NCBI RefSeq assembly: GCF_013033515.1
Contig: NZ_WQEG01000006.1
Location: 287,862 to 351,861, forward strand
DNA from: Ruegeria sp. HKCCA6707
GTDB lineage: Bacteria; Pseudomonadota; Alphaproteobacteria; Rhodobacterales; Rhodobacteraceae
Direction: 5' to 3'
DNA length: 64,000 nucleotides
Made by a program: the position numbers and the translations under genes. Of the stretch, positions 46,001 to 54,810 are shown piece by piece; within the stretch, counting starts at the first letter, position 1, and each line of letters opens with the position of its first letter. The notes beneath the pieces were generated by a model. The model made no database searches. It had not been told where the DNA came from and saw nothing but the letters and a program-made list of their open reading frames with translations.

Positions 46001-46324
46001 ATGCCCAAGGAAGAATGGGGCGTAAAGCGTGTTTGCCCGACCACTGGCAAACGCTTTTACGACCTGAACAAGGACCCGATCGTCAGCCCCTACACGGGTG
46101 AGATCGTCGAACTGGAAACCGGCAAAAGCCGCATGATTGCCGCTGACGCGGAAGATGCAGCCTCGGTCAAAGCGCGTGAGGCGTCGTCGGAAGACGATAT
46201 TGTGCTGGATGATGACGACGATAACGTCGATGTCGAACTGGACGATGATCTGCTGGAAGACGATGAGGACGACAACGTCTCGTTGGACGATATCACCGAT
46301 ATGTCGTCAGAAGACGAGTCCTGA
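46001..46324 (+). CDS. TIGR02300 family protein
   Basis: A 107-residue protein. The N-terminal ~45 residues (PKEEWGVKRVCPTTGKRFYD, then NKDPIVSPYTGE) match TIGR02300, and the rest is an extremely acidic Asp/Glu tail (LDDDDDNVDVELDDDLLEDD). It is an alphaproteobacterial family of unknown function. AAGGGG precedes ATG at 46001. Confidence 0.93.
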   Translation: MPKEEWGVKRVCPTTGKRFYDLNKDPIVSPYTGEIVELETGKSRMIAADAEDAASVKAREASSEDDIVLDDDDDNVDVELDDDLLEDDEDDNVSLDDITDMSSEDES

Positions 46325-46332
46325 TCCGGTCA

Positions 46333-46351
46333 GGGGCGACCTGTTCGCCCC
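46333..46351 (+). terminator. Terminator after the TIGR02300 gene
   Basis: GGGGCGA-CCTGT-TCGCCCC forms a 7-bp hairpin nine bases after the stop codon, followed by a T-rich stretch. Confidence 0.7.
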
Positions 46352-46465
46352 GTCCTCTTTGTTTGCAGGATCGAGTGAAAGATTTTCGCCAATCTCGCGA
46401 TTTACTCTTGCACTCGCCCGCGACGTCTCCTAAACGTCCGTCCACCGCAACGGCGGTACCTGCAT

Positions 46466-46541
<76 letters not shown>

Positions 46542-46598
46542 AACCCAAGGATTTAGGGTTTTGATTTAAAAGTATTAATTTGAAAAACGGATTGACTG

Positions 46599-46618
46599 TC
46601 CCGCCATCTTTCCCGCCA
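46599..46618. repeat. Direct repeat TCCCGCCA after tRNA-Ala
   Basis: TCCCGCCA occurs at 46599-46606 and 46611-46618. Short direct repeats next to the 3' end of a tRNA are typical of integrase arm or accessory sites, but no integrase gene reads outward here now. Confidence 0.4.
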
Positions 46619-46653
46619 CTTGGTTTCTCAGAACCATTTGGAAAGGAAGCAAG

Positions 46654-46923
46654 ATGACAAAAGAATCTCACAAAGAAATCTGTGACGATACACTAGGCCT
46701 CGCTATGGAAGCGCGTGGTCTGGCGGTCGTGTTAGACAACGCTCTGTTTTATGACAACGGCGGTCTGCAGGGCATGCACCCCGTAACTAGAACCGCGATT
46801 GATGGCATAGCGAAAGCGCTGCTCCGGTCCACCGACGGCGTTGTCGACAGGATCGAACAGATCGACGCGGCTATCGATTGGCCTAATGCCACAATGGACA
46901 GCCCCAAGTTGGTCAACGGTTAG
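46654..46923 (+). CDS. Hypothetical protein of the tRNA-Ala island
   Basis: An 89-residue mostly helical, acidic protein (ATG 46654 after GGAAAGGAAG). No motif is recognised; the length and helical composition resemble small phage or island genes. It is the first gene after the tRNA. Confidence 0.6.
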   Translation: MTKESHKEICDDTLGLAMEARGLAVVLDNALFYDNGGLQGMHPVTRTAIDGIAKALLRSTDGVVDRIEQIDAAIDWPNATMDSPKLVNG

Positions 46924-47167
46924 GGCAATCGTTCAAGTTTGCGATCAGCGTTTAGAGCATAAATGGCCCCTCGTGTTTAGCACCCCGGGGGTCATTCAAT
47001 TGGGGGGGGGTGGGAGAAAAATTCGCGCGATCAGATGCTGTGTCCACTCCGACACTCGCGCGCCTCTAAAAAAATATTATTATTTAGATGGTTAATCGCG
47101 CGCTTGATCTCAAACAACCAAATAAGTGTTGGGTGCAATCCCTTATCGCGTCTGTGCTGTGCATCGG

Positions 47168-48113
47168 TTAGGCATCTTCGCCGGGATCGTAGGTGAAGTC
47201 GGTTGCCGAAAACGCTCCGTCCTTGCGTGCGGATTTGTCGAAGACCGGAATATGAGGTTCGATGCACTGCTCCTCAACGAGCCAGCCGAGCATCTCGGCT
47301 GTGCCATAGGCTGTGTCTGCCGCAAGCCTTTCAGGATGCAAGTTGAAGAGAACCCGCGTGCGGTCCAGCATCTGGCGCACGGAGCGCACTTCGGCCTGGC
47401 GGATGGGCACCGTGGCCTCGACATCGACGATGATCGCATGTTCCAGATCGACCAGATAGTTCGTGCTGTAAGCAAAGAAGGGCCTATCGCCATTAGCGCG
47501 AGGCGGGATCGGATGGTGATATCGCCTTTGGCTTCACCGGCGTTGCGGAACCAAATGCGCAGTCATCGAGCGTGTCGAGATATTCCTGCGTTGCCCGGCT
47601 CGCTGTACGTGGTGCTGACCATTCATTGAAGTCAACTTTGCTGTAACGGCTGGCATCTGCCTTGATGAGCGATGCATCTGCGCCAAAGATTTGGCCCCCG
47701 ACAAGTCCTTCGGCAATGCATCGCGCCAGCACATCTTCAAACAGGTGGCGGAAAAGATCGCTGTCGCGAAAACGACCGTGGCGGTTCTTGGAAAAAGTGG
47801 AGTGATCCGGCACTCGGTCGTTCAATCCGAGACGGCAAAACCAGCGATACGCGAGGTTGAGATGCACCTCCTCGCACAGCCGCCGCTCAGATCGGATGCC
47901 AAAGCAATAGCCAACGATCAGCATTCGGATCATCAACTCAGGATCGACAGATGGGCGGCCTGTGTGATTTTAGTGCTCCGAAAGATGCGCCCGGATGCGG
48001 GTCAGATCGACAAACGGGTCAATTGCGCGTAGCAGGTGATCCCGAGGTACGTGATCTTCCAGAGAGAACTCATAAGACAGCGCCGCTTGCGCTTCTTGTC
48101 TCCGCCCCATCAT
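47168..48113 (-). pseudogene. IS1182-type transposase, nonsense, frameshift and 3' truncation
   Basis: Translated from ATG at 48113: MGRRQEAQAALSYEFSLEDH, then HLLRAIDPFVDLTRIRAH, a TAA at 47970-47972 after LSEH, then NHTGRPSVDPELMIRMLIVG and RLGLNDRVPDHSTFSKNRHG. The frame ends near 47493, and a second frame (to 47168) continues with AADTAYGTAEMLGWLVEE. These are the DUF772 N-terminal and DDE blocks of IS1182-type transposases. The last part of the DDE domain is absent. No terminal inverted repeats could be paired by eye, so the edges are uncertain. Confidence 0.8.
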
Positions 48114-48237
48114 GCTGCGATCTCCTGCCCAATCCAGAAATTGAATCAGCGACTTGCGGCGAGATCAACAAAGAGTTTTTCAACATAATCGGCTCAATGC
48201 GGACTTTTGACTACTCACAAAGGAGGCCGGAATAGGT

Positions 48238-48270
48238 AAAGCCATCAGAGATGGTGTCTCCGATGGCTTT
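48238..48270. terminator. Terminator-like hairpin
   Basis: AAAGCCATC and GATGGCTTT pair, with an inner GAGA/TCTC stem around a 5-base loop and one mismatch. It is strong as a hairpin but lacks a clean T run outside the stem on either strand. It lies between the IS1182 relic and the next plus-strand gene. Confidence 0.45.
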
Positions 48271-48476
48271 GGGGACATCCAGCCTGTCAGGGAAAGGAGC
48301 TTATGCGGGAACGATCTTACATTGGCAAAAGTAAGATTGTCAGTGCAGGTCTGGCCGGACATGCACTAAAACTCAAAACGTAACACTAAAGTGGGGTTAA
48401 TCGCGACCGTTTGGTATCCATGGAGCGCTTTTTTTGAGTGCATTCGCGGTGAGACATCGGGGCCTATTGTAACATC

Positions 48477-48932
48477 ATGCCAAAGCTAACTACTGTCCCT
48501 GCTGCCAAACCCCGGATCTCATCCAAGCTTCGAAAGGCGATTGAGCTTCGCATTCGCAATGGGCTGACGATTGAAAAGGCTTGTGCCGAGGCGGGACTAT
48601 CTCCGGCCGGATACTACAAGGCGATGAAGCGGCCGGCTGTTAAGGAACACTTGGAAGAGGTCCAGCACGCATACATCCAGGAGGCTGAGCAGCTCCGCTC
48701 TTTGGCGAAGACTCGCGCAATTGAAGTGGCACTTGATCTCATGCACAACGCCAAGTCAGAGACGATCAGGGCGCGAATGGCGGAGTTTCTTGCGAGTGAA
48801 GGGAAGACACCCCAGGTCGCTGTCCACGTGGATGCTAGGCAAGCTCCACAAGGCTATGAATACGTCAAACCTGGGCAACAAGTTGTTGAAGTGGTTCCTC
48901 AGGTTGTTGAACAAAACGAACTCGAGACTTAG
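48477..48932 (+). CDS. Small phage-like HTH/terminase-small-type protein
   Basis: A 151-residue protein. A putative HTH (RIRNGLTIEKACAEAGLSP, GYYKAMKRPAVKEHLEE) is followed by a long helix, as in phage terminase small subunits and HTH proteins of islands. The C-terminus is hydrophilic. No terminase large subunit is nearby. ATG at 48477. Function is not certain. Confidence 0.6.
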   Translation: MPKLTTVPAAKPRISSKLRKAIELRIRNGLTIEKACAEAGLSPAGYYKAMKRPAVKEHLEEVQHAYIQEAEQLRSLAKTRAIEVALDLMHNAKSETIRARMAEFLASEGKTPQVAVHVDARQAPQGYEYVKPGQQVVEVVPQVVEQNELET

Positions 48933-49150
48933 GCCATCCTCCGGACATTCACGGCAACCGCGAAAAACTCCGCCGCACACGCAATACGATCCTTCATGGG
49001 CGGGATCCGGCCATTCGCCGCCAGTGCGATGAGATGGTGCCAGGACAGTGAGAGCGGACGTTCAGAATGGCCTGAAACCGAGCATCTCGCCGCACGACCG
49101 CATGGCAACTCCGAGTCCAACTCGGACATAGCATAATCGTTTTGCGTGCG

Positions 49151-49312
49151 CTCGCGGCGCAGATTTCGCTGCAAGCCGATCTGGAAGAATGGCTGCACCA
49201 CTACAACCAAGAGCACACTCATCAGGGCAAAATGTGTTGCAGAAGAATACCCTTCCAGACCATGATCGAGAGCAAAGAGATCAGGAAGCAAAAGATCCGG
49301 AACCAAACTTAA
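49151..49312 (+). pseudogene. IS481-type transposase C-terminal remnant
   Basis: 54 codons translate to LQADLEEWLHHYNQEHTHQG, then KMCCRRIPFQTMIESKEI. This is the closing segment of IS481/IS3-like transposases that normally reads EEW-x-YNxERTHQGKxCxGRTPxxT. The catalytic core upstream is missing. Confidence 0.75.
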
Positions 49313-49379
49313 TCTGGCATACACCACAGGAAAAACGGCCAACTGTCAGATCACATCGGAACCACTACATGTCAGTACA

Positions 49380-49577
49380 TCAGCGACGCCGAGCAAACCC
49401 AGGGCTTTCCGATACGCCATTTCGCCACGCGTTCAACCCCTTGCAGCGTCGACAAATCCGCTCTCCGAACCCTTCGCTCCAGAATGGAGTTCTGCAACGA
49501 AGACACGGGCGTTCTTGCGGCACGTCATTGTGGGCGCGAGCCATGATCGTATCTGCTTCGTCGTCGGAGTCTTCCAT
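49380..49577 (-). CDS. Small zinc-ribbon-like protein
   Basis: A 65-residue protein with two CxxC pairs: RPCLRCRTPFWSEG and ERICRRCKGLN. An acidic N-terminus and basic C-terminus flank it. It should bind one Zn. Similar short proteins occur in plasmids, phages and islands of this group; function unknown. ATG at 49577. Confidence 0.65.
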   Translation of the reverse strand: MEDSDDEADTIMARAHNDVPQERPCLRCRTPFWSEGFGERICRRCKGLNAWRNGVSESPGFARRR

Positions 49578-49639
49578 CAGTTCTTAGCCTCGATTTCTGT
49601 TTTGGTTTATACAGCGACTGGAAAAGAAAGTTCCGAGCC

Positions 49640-50212
49640 CTAAGCCTTGAGATTGAAGGAGCTGCCCATTTCAGTCTGTCCAATGGGACGGCCTGTAATC
49701 CGAGGGGTTTTAATAGGACGAACCGGCATTCCTTCGTTCTCAGCAGCTTGGACAGCGAAAGTATACCGAGAACCGTTTCCGCATCCTCGCGGTAGGGCTC
49801 GTTGATCTGATGATATGTCGTCTGCCTCAGAGATGAGCGACTCCGAGTAGAGGTGCCGAAGTTGAGTCTCTGAAACGCCATCCGCTTCCATAATCAATTG
49901 CACCATGGGATCGGCCAAAAGTTGGTCGAGCAAGAACTGCGACAACTGCTTTGAAGACAATTTATCCTTTGCGCGGGCTCTCTCCAAATCAGTAAGAGAA
50001 ACGGTCAAGGTACGCGCCAGACCGGGGTAAGATTTCCGTGGATGCAGACAGATTAACACCGAGGCCTTCCAGGCTTCTGGGTCCGAATAATCTGGTGGTG
50101 CGGAAAGCTCAGTTTCTATGTCGTACTCGCCTGCCGGGAGTAATTCGTCGAAGCCAGGGAAAGTAAACGGCCTGGAAAAGACTGCGATTGTCTTGCTGAT
50201 TATCTGGTTCAT
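49640..50212 (-). CDS. 'LPAGEY' family protein, long form
   Basis: A 190-residue protein with the N-terminal block FSRPFTFPGFDELLPAGEYD, which is shared with the shorter protein at 54200. The rest is hydrophilic and helical. I do not know its function. ATG at 50212; the open frame upstream lacks support. It lies 79 bases after the 45-residue gene on the same strand. Confidence 0.6.
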   Translation of the reverse strand: MNQIISKTIAVFSRPFTFPGFDELLPAGEYDIETELSAPPDYSDPEAWKASVLICLHPRKSYPGLARTLTVSLTDLERARAKDKLSSKQLSQFLLDQLLADPMVQLIMEADGVSETQLRHLYSESLISEADDISSDQRALPRGCGNGSRYTFAVQAAENEGMPVRPIKTPRITGRPIGQTEMGSSFNLKA

Positions 50213-50291
50213 TTGGGTAATTCTCCTTTGCTGATACCGCTCGCTCGGAGATGCAGACAAGAACAAGCCACCCACTCCCGGCAGGGTATTA

Positions 50292-50429
50292 TCAGTTTTG
50301 AGGTTTAGGCTTTGGTTTTTCGGGGACGACGTCAGGCGCTTCAGACGTAACTTCTTTTTTCGGCGCGTCCGCATCGTTTTCCTTCAGTGCGGCAGCCGCT
50401 CTGGTCGTCAGGTCTTTGAAAGACATCAT
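50292..50429 (-). CDS. Very small protein with Pro/Lys-rich tail
   Basis: A 45-residue protein: MMSFKDLTTRAAAALKEND then an acidic-basic Pro/Lys tail ending PEKPKPKPQN. An AAGGA site precedes ATG at 50429, which supports translation. No family recognised. Part of the minus-strand gene run. Confidence 0.5.
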   Translation of the reverse strand: MMSFKDLTTRAAAALKENDADAPKKEVTSEAPDVVPEKPKPKPQN

Positions 50430-50590
50430 TTTGATCCTTTGATTGTCCGCAACACCCACGAGCCCAGATAGGGTGTGAAAAGTGAATGCGGCTACGTCCA
50501 ATATAGGGATTGGGTGCCTCATTTACTACGTAAAGCCGTAGAATAAGACGGATGGCTGAAGCAGAACCGAGGCGGCGGCACCTTGGCGCG

Positions 50591-51712
50591 CTATTTTCGA
50601 TTCGAGTATGGGCGATCAGTGTTCGCTGCGTTGCAGTCAACCAAAGCGCTATCACCATGGAAGACTTTTGCTACATCGGGTGCAGCCATGCCGCGCGAGA
50701 GCGCGCTATACTTCATTCTCAGCTTCACCTCGCCACCAGGGCGAAGCAGCCAATTGGTGTTTTCTACAACGATATGATCACTGGTGGCTCCGACGAACGT
50801 GACGCCAGCAGGGAATATTAGACCCGCCGCATCAGTGTCCTGGAGTCCGATCGCAAGGATCGACCGAGTATTCGAAGGACTGTCTAAAGTCACACACTGC
50901 ATTGAAGGTATAGGATAATTCATTTGCAAGGGATTTGGATTTGATTTGGTCTTCGTTTCGATCACTTCCGCCCAAAGCGTAAAAACATCTGTGTAAAGCC
51001 CGTCGATCGCGTATCCCGAAACGGGATCGGTACCCAGCAGGATGGCCTCACCCAGACGCAGGTTGTTGATCTTTCCGGTCGCCCCCTTGCCAAGCGCCCA
51101 TGGCAAACTGGCAGAGCCGCCGCCTGACACTGTTTCCAGAGCGGGTCCACTTGCAAGTTCGGTGTCGGCGGCAAGCGACGAAAGCATTTCCATTGCTCCT
51201 ACAGAGGGTGCCACATGACCCAGACAGGCAAAGTTTGCGCCAACCCCCTTCAGAGAAATACCTTCCATTCTAAGAATTTGGGACACAGTGCTTCCAAGGT
51301 GTTCAGGCAAGATGCCTTCCCGCATATCCCCCATTTCCACCATCAGGATAATATTGTGAGTAATGTTCTTTCCCAGCGCATTGATGGCCAGGCTGGCGAT
51401 AATGTCCATCTCTGTGTTGAAGCTGACATCGCAGTTATCAACGACTTGAGCGACCTGGCTCAGCATGGGTGTTCGGATCAAGGAAATGGAGCGCGAGATT
51501 CCAGCATTGCGCATACGCATGATATTGCTGATCCGCGCGTCCGCCAGCCCTGTCACGCCACCTTCAAGCATAGCATTCGCAATCTCAGGATGACCGCAAA
51601 CGGCTTTTGTCACACCTGTCACCGATATTCCGCGGGGTCTAAGGTGGTCGACCAGGAACCGTGTGTTGTACCGAATTTTGTCCAGATCAACGTCGATACG
51701 CAGCTTGCTCAT
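50591..51712 (-). CDS. PLP-dependent amino acid racemase-like protein (fold type III)
   Basis: A 373-residue protein of the alanine/ornithine racemase-like family. The likely PLP Lys is in GVTKAVCGHP (about residue 36), with GLADARISNI after it and VEMGDMREG (about 128) in the barrel. ETVSGGGSASLPWAL and LRLGEAILLG resemble the PLP-phosphate region. The protein reads as complete. It lies 55 bases after a DUF1611 gene, and together they parallel the dgcN-dgcA pair, but the partner racemase here is PLP-based. Substrate unknown. Confidence 0.75.
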   Translation of the reverse strand: MSKLRIDVDLDKIRYNTRFLVDHLRPRGISVTGVTKAVCGHPEIANAMLEGGVTGLADARISNIMRMRNAGISRSISLIRTPMLSQVAQVVDNCDVSFNTEMDIIASLAINALGKNITHNIILMVEMGDMREGILPEHLGSTVSQILRMEGISLKGVGANFACLGHVAPSVGAMEMLSSLAADTELASGPALETVSGGGSASLPWALGKGATGKINNLRLGEAILLGTDPVSGYAIDGLYTDVFTLWAEVIETKTKSNPNPLQMNYPIPSMQCVTLDSPSNTRSILAIGLQDTDAAGLIFPAGVTFVGATSDHIVVENTNWLLRPGGEVKLRMKYSALSRGMAAPDVAKVFHGDSALVDCNAANTDRPYSNRK

Positions 51713-51767
51713 TCAATCGTCGTAACACGTACGGGTTGCAAGCGCGGAAAGGCAGATAGAACCATAT

Positions 51768-52799
51768 TCACCAAGTTTTTGGAGGACGGTTCAATGCGTC
51801 AGTGACCGGGAGATACAATTTGCAGTTGTAGTCTGTGATGGCCTTTGAAATCTCAACATCATTCATTCCTTCATGGTTGATCGTCATGCCAATTACCTCT
51901 GTGTTCGCAAATGCCTCGATCAGGGTGATTTCATCGCAAGGGGCGGGCATAGTCATGTTGGGGAAATCACATCGACGTTTTCGTTTAGGCGCGTGTTGAA
52001 GAATAACTGCATGTGGCTGACTGCCTCGCAGAATGAAGGCTGATGTGCAAAAAGCCGGATGGCTTAGCGCGCCCTGGCCCTCGATCACTATTACATCCGG
52101 GTGCTCGCCCTCGGATGCCGCAACGACAGCGCGCTCAAGTTCGCCACAACAAAATTGCGGCGGCACCGAATCCATCGCGACACCATACTTGGCGCCCTGC
52201 ATCAAGCCAGTTTGGCCGGTGCCGACCAAAACTGTTTTGATCCCATGCGCGTTAAGTGCGCCTGTCAGGATTGTCGCGGTTGTACGCTTTCCAATTGCAC
52301 AATCGGTGCCGAACACCGCGATGCGGATCGCCTGGACGTCTCCAATACTGCCATCTAACAGGCGCAGGTCGGGATTTGGCCGCGGCTTGCGAATGTCGCG
52401 TATCGTGACATCGTGAATTTTGGCAAATCCGGCGAGCTCCTTGTCATCGCTAAGAAATTCATGCAGCCCACTGACGATGTTCATTCCGAGCGTTATCGCA
52501 TCCAAAACAACTTCGCGATCCTCAAGGGACATTCTGCCGCTGGCCGGCGCCATTCCGTAAATAAACGTGTCGGGGATCGTAGCTTCATTAGCGACGGCGG
52601 CATCAAGATCATCGAAGATGGGAACCTGATTTGCGATATTATCAAGCACTTTGCCACTGTCACAACCGCCATACGTGCTGTCGATCACCGAAAGAACGCG
52701 ATAGGCCTGTGAATGTCGAACGAGACCATTAGCCGTCTTGCCATCGATCTTTGCGAAGTTTCCTTCGCAATACACAATTGCAGTCGGTGTATCTGTCAC
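51768..52799 (-). CDS. DUF1611 family protein paired with a PLP racemase
   Basis: A 343-residue DUF1611/DgcN-like protein. The N-terminal domain starts AIVYCEGNFAKIDGKTANGL; the P-loop-like motif FGTDCAIGKRT is at about residues 164-173, then VGTGQTGLMQGAKYG and IEGQGALSHPAF. These match the blocks of DgcN at 37238, so it is a paralogue. GTG at 52799 overlaps the TGA of a 36-codon upstream ORF (GTGA). The next gene downstream is a PLP racemase. It may acylate or otherwise modify a D-amino acid; this is inference. Confidence 0.78.
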   Translation of the reverse strand: MTDTPTAIVYCEGNFAKIDGKTANGLVRHSQAYRVLSVIDSTYGGCDSGKVLDNIANQVPIFDDLDAAVANEATIPDTFIYGMAPASGRMSLEDREVVLDAITLGMNIVSGLHEFLSDDKELAGFAKIHDVTIRDIRKPRPNPDLRLLDGSIGDVQAIRIAVFGTDCAIGKRTTATILTGALNAHGIKTVLVGTGQTGLMQGAKYGVAMDSVPPQFCCGELERAVVAASEGEHPDVIVIEGQGALSHPAFCTSAFILRGSQPHAVILQHAPKRKRRCDFPNMTMPAPCDEITLIEAFANTEVIGMTINHEGMNDVEISKAITDYNCKLYLPVTDALNRPPKTW

Positions 52800-52906
52800 G
52801 AGTGTCTTGCGGTGAAGCTCTGGAAAACTGCTTGTTCAGGCGCCAGCTTTTGCGCATCGCTGGCAATGAACTGCTTGGCATCCGACGCAATGGGTACGGG
52901 TTTCAT
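52796..52906 (-). CDS. 36-residue ORF coupled to DUF1611
   Basis: ATG at 52906 follows an AAGGAAC ribosome site at good spacing; the peptide reads MKPVPIASDAKQFIASDAQK and ends FTARHS. Its TGA overlaps the GTG of the DUF1611 gene by four bases, so translation of the second gene is probably coupled to it. It could be a real small protein, a leader peptide, or only a regulatory ORF. No family match is known to me. Confidence 0.4.
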   Translation of the reverse strand: MKPVPIASDAKQFIASDAQKLAPEQAVFQSFTARHS

Positions 52907-52998
52907 ATTTGTTCCTTTTTAGAGTGTGAAACGCGCGTCCTTGGTAAGGACGGGCAAAAATTGTGAAGTTTGGGAAAGTGGGCTTTCTGTCTGAATTC

Positions 52999-53853
52999 TC
53001 ACTGGTTCAGAACACACAGCCCTTCTGATCGATGATAGTTTTTGTGGCATTGCCACCCATTGCCGGATCGGTCGATATGGGCATTTGCCGGTAGCTCGAT
53101 TGCATTGCAGCGATCACCGGACGCCTCGTAGCCACGTTCGCATTTCCATCCAACTCCATGGATCGCGTCATCGTAGAAAGCGTTTTCAGGCACAAAGACG
53201 GCATCGCACCGTCCGTCGCGCTCAAAATACCCACGCTCGCACGTCCAGGGACGCCCGCTGGTTGATGCGTTCAGAAAAGCGTTTTCCGGCACCGCTACTG
53301 CCACGCATGCTTCTCCGTCGATTTCGTAGCCACGGTTGCAACGCCATGCAGATCCATAAGTGCTGTTCGTCAGGTAAGCATTTTCCGGCACCACGATTTT
53401 CTGGCAGCTATCGTCTACTCTTGTGTATCCACGCAGGCACCGCCACCTCTCACCTGACGGATCGAGATATCCACCCTCAGGCACAATCACTTCAGTGCAT
53501 GAGGTGCCGCCCACTTCAACAAAGCCGTGCATACATGCCCACCCTGAGCCGTAGGTTCTGTTTGTGGGGTAGGCATTTCCCGGCACGACAACGGCCACGC
53601 ATTCTCCGCCTTCCAACCGATAGGACAAATCGCATTCCCAACCGTCGCCATATTTTTTGGGATGCGCATTATCCGGGATCGAATTTGTTTCGGCCGATGC
53701 GGGACTTGATGAGATAAAGGAGCCCGCCAAGCAGCTGAAAACGCCAACAAACAGCGCCGTCATAAAGTGAGAGTAAAACCAGTGCTGATTTTTTCGATTT
53801 GTCCTGGTGCAACCGGCGTTGTCCGAATGTTGAGTGATTGAGTTACGATCCAT
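52999..53853 (-). CDS. Secreted seven-repeat cysteine protein
   Basis: A 284-residue protein. A membrane or signal segment (FMTALFVGVFSCLAGSF) precedes seven tandem repeats of ~31-34 residues, each of the form (V/L)P-x-N/G-A-x(n)-W-x-C-x(n)-C, for example VPENAYLTNSTYGSAWRCNR. Each repeat holds a Cys pair (14 in total), likely a disulfide in an extracytoplasmic domain. Similar W-x-C repeats occur in other proteobacterial secreted proteins. ATG at 53853 lies 11 bases inside the upstream gene. Confidence 0.75.
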   Translation of the reverse strand: MDRNSITQHSDNAGCTRTNRKNQHWFYSHFMTALFVGVFSCLAGSFISSSPASAETNSIPDNAHPKKYGDGWECDLSYRLEGGECVAVVVPGNAYPTNRTYGSGWACMHGFVEVGGTSCTEVIVPEGGYLDPSGERWRCLRGYTRVDDSCQKIVVPENAYLTNSTYGSAWRCNRGYEIDGEACVAVAVPENAFLNASTSGRPWTCERGYFERDGRCDAVFVPENAFYDDAIHGVGWKCERGYEASGDRCNAIELPANAHIDRSGNGWQCHKNYHRSEGLCVLNQ

Positions 53854-54196
53854 CCAGGTTCAGCCCCTCAATGCAGGCCTGTGCCAGATCTTTATTGGGG
53901 GTTTGGGATCCCGGTACCGTTGCCCAGCCGGCTGCCATAACGGCATCCTTTCGCTTGAAAGAAGAAGCTTCTTTGATCGTTGTTATTTTTTCGGCGCGTT
54001 GGGCGTCAGTTCTCGCCATGTCGACGCAGATCGGAACCAAGGCAGCGATTACATTGTCGCGGGACATGGCGTTGGCCATCTTGTCCGCGTTACTGCCGGT
54101 CATCCATCCACCCCAAGAAAATCCAACGACGCCTACGAAAACCCCTCCGATCAGGGCGCCGTAGATTCCGGGTTTAAGCCATTCGGGCGTGTTCAT
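53843..54196 (-). CDS. Small membrane-anchored protein of unknown function
   Basis: A 117-residue protein: an N-terminal helix (GIYGALIGGVFVGVVGFSWG), then a soluble segment with AALVPICVDMARTDAQRAE and KRKDAVMAAGWATVPGSQTP. The last blocks recur in many alphaproteobacterial hypotheticals, so it is a real family. It overlaps the Cys-repeat gene by 11 bases and starts 3 bases after the LPAGEY short gene stop. Confidence 0.75.
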   Translation of the reverse strand: MNTPEWLKPGIYGALIGGVFVGVVGFSWGGWMTGSNADKMANAMSRDNVIAALVPICVDMARTDAQRAEKITTIKEASSFKRKDAVMAAGWATVPGSQTPNKDLAQACIEGLNLDGS

Positions 54197-54199
54197 AAT

Positions 54200-54508
54200 C
54201 TATTCCTCCTGCGGGGAAAGCGCCGCATCGCTGTCATTGTTAGATGTGGCCAAGGTCTGGTCTTGCTTGAGCGCCCGTTCAAAATCTTCTGGGTCAATTG
54301 GGCGCATTTCCGTGCGGCCTGGCTTGCTGCCTTTGCCCTGAACTGTCAGGTAGGTTCCGGTTCTTCGATATGCTTCGAAACTCAGGCCCTGTAGTAGTTC
54401 TTCTTCAACAACTACTTCATACTCGCCTGCAGGAAGTTCATCTGGATAGCCGGACAAAGAGAACGGATTTGAAAACGTCACCAAAGAACTGGACGATCTC
54501 GTGCTCAC
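54200..54508 (-). CDS. 'LPAGEY' family protein, short form
   Basis: A 102-residue protein with TFSNPFSLSGYPDELPAGEY followed by EVVVEEELLQGLSFEAYRR. It shares the N-terminal block with the protein at 49640. The C-terminus is acidic and disordered. GTG at 54508 follows GGAGGAC at ideal spacing. Function unknown; it leads the minus-strand gene run. Confidence 0.72.
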   Translation of the reverse strand: MSTRSSSSLVTFSNPFSLSGYPDELPAGEYEVVVEEELLQGLSFEAYRRTGTYLTVQGKGSKPGRTEMRPIDPEDFERALKQDQTLATSNNDSDAALSPQEE

Positions 54509-54810
54509 CTTAGTCCTCCATATAGTTTGTTGGATCTTCCCCGCGCAATCTGCCGCGGATTACGCTCGTAAGCGCCACGGTAGTACCGGCGTTGTAATTT
54601 AGAATAATGTGCAAATGGCAGACGCGCGCTGATCGATGTTAGTCTGTGGCCAATGACCTGAGATTTTATTGGAATCTCAAATGCATTTGGTGCCCGAGGA
54701 TCAGGTGCCGCCAAAAATTGACTAACCTGCGTCAGTGCAACGATGTTTGGATTCCGGCAACGTGATGTGTGTTGGCGGGATATTTGCTGGCGTGTTCTTA
54801 ACGAGTAATT
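54509..54810. other. Intergenic stretch downstream of crp
   Basis: 302 bases without a supported gene. A 114-codon minus-strand frame (54505-54849) ends in a TGA overlapping the GTG of the LPAGEY gene, but its only ATG lies inside a terminator hairpin, so I do not call it. This stretch must contain the promoter of the LPAGEY gene run. Confidence 0.4.
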
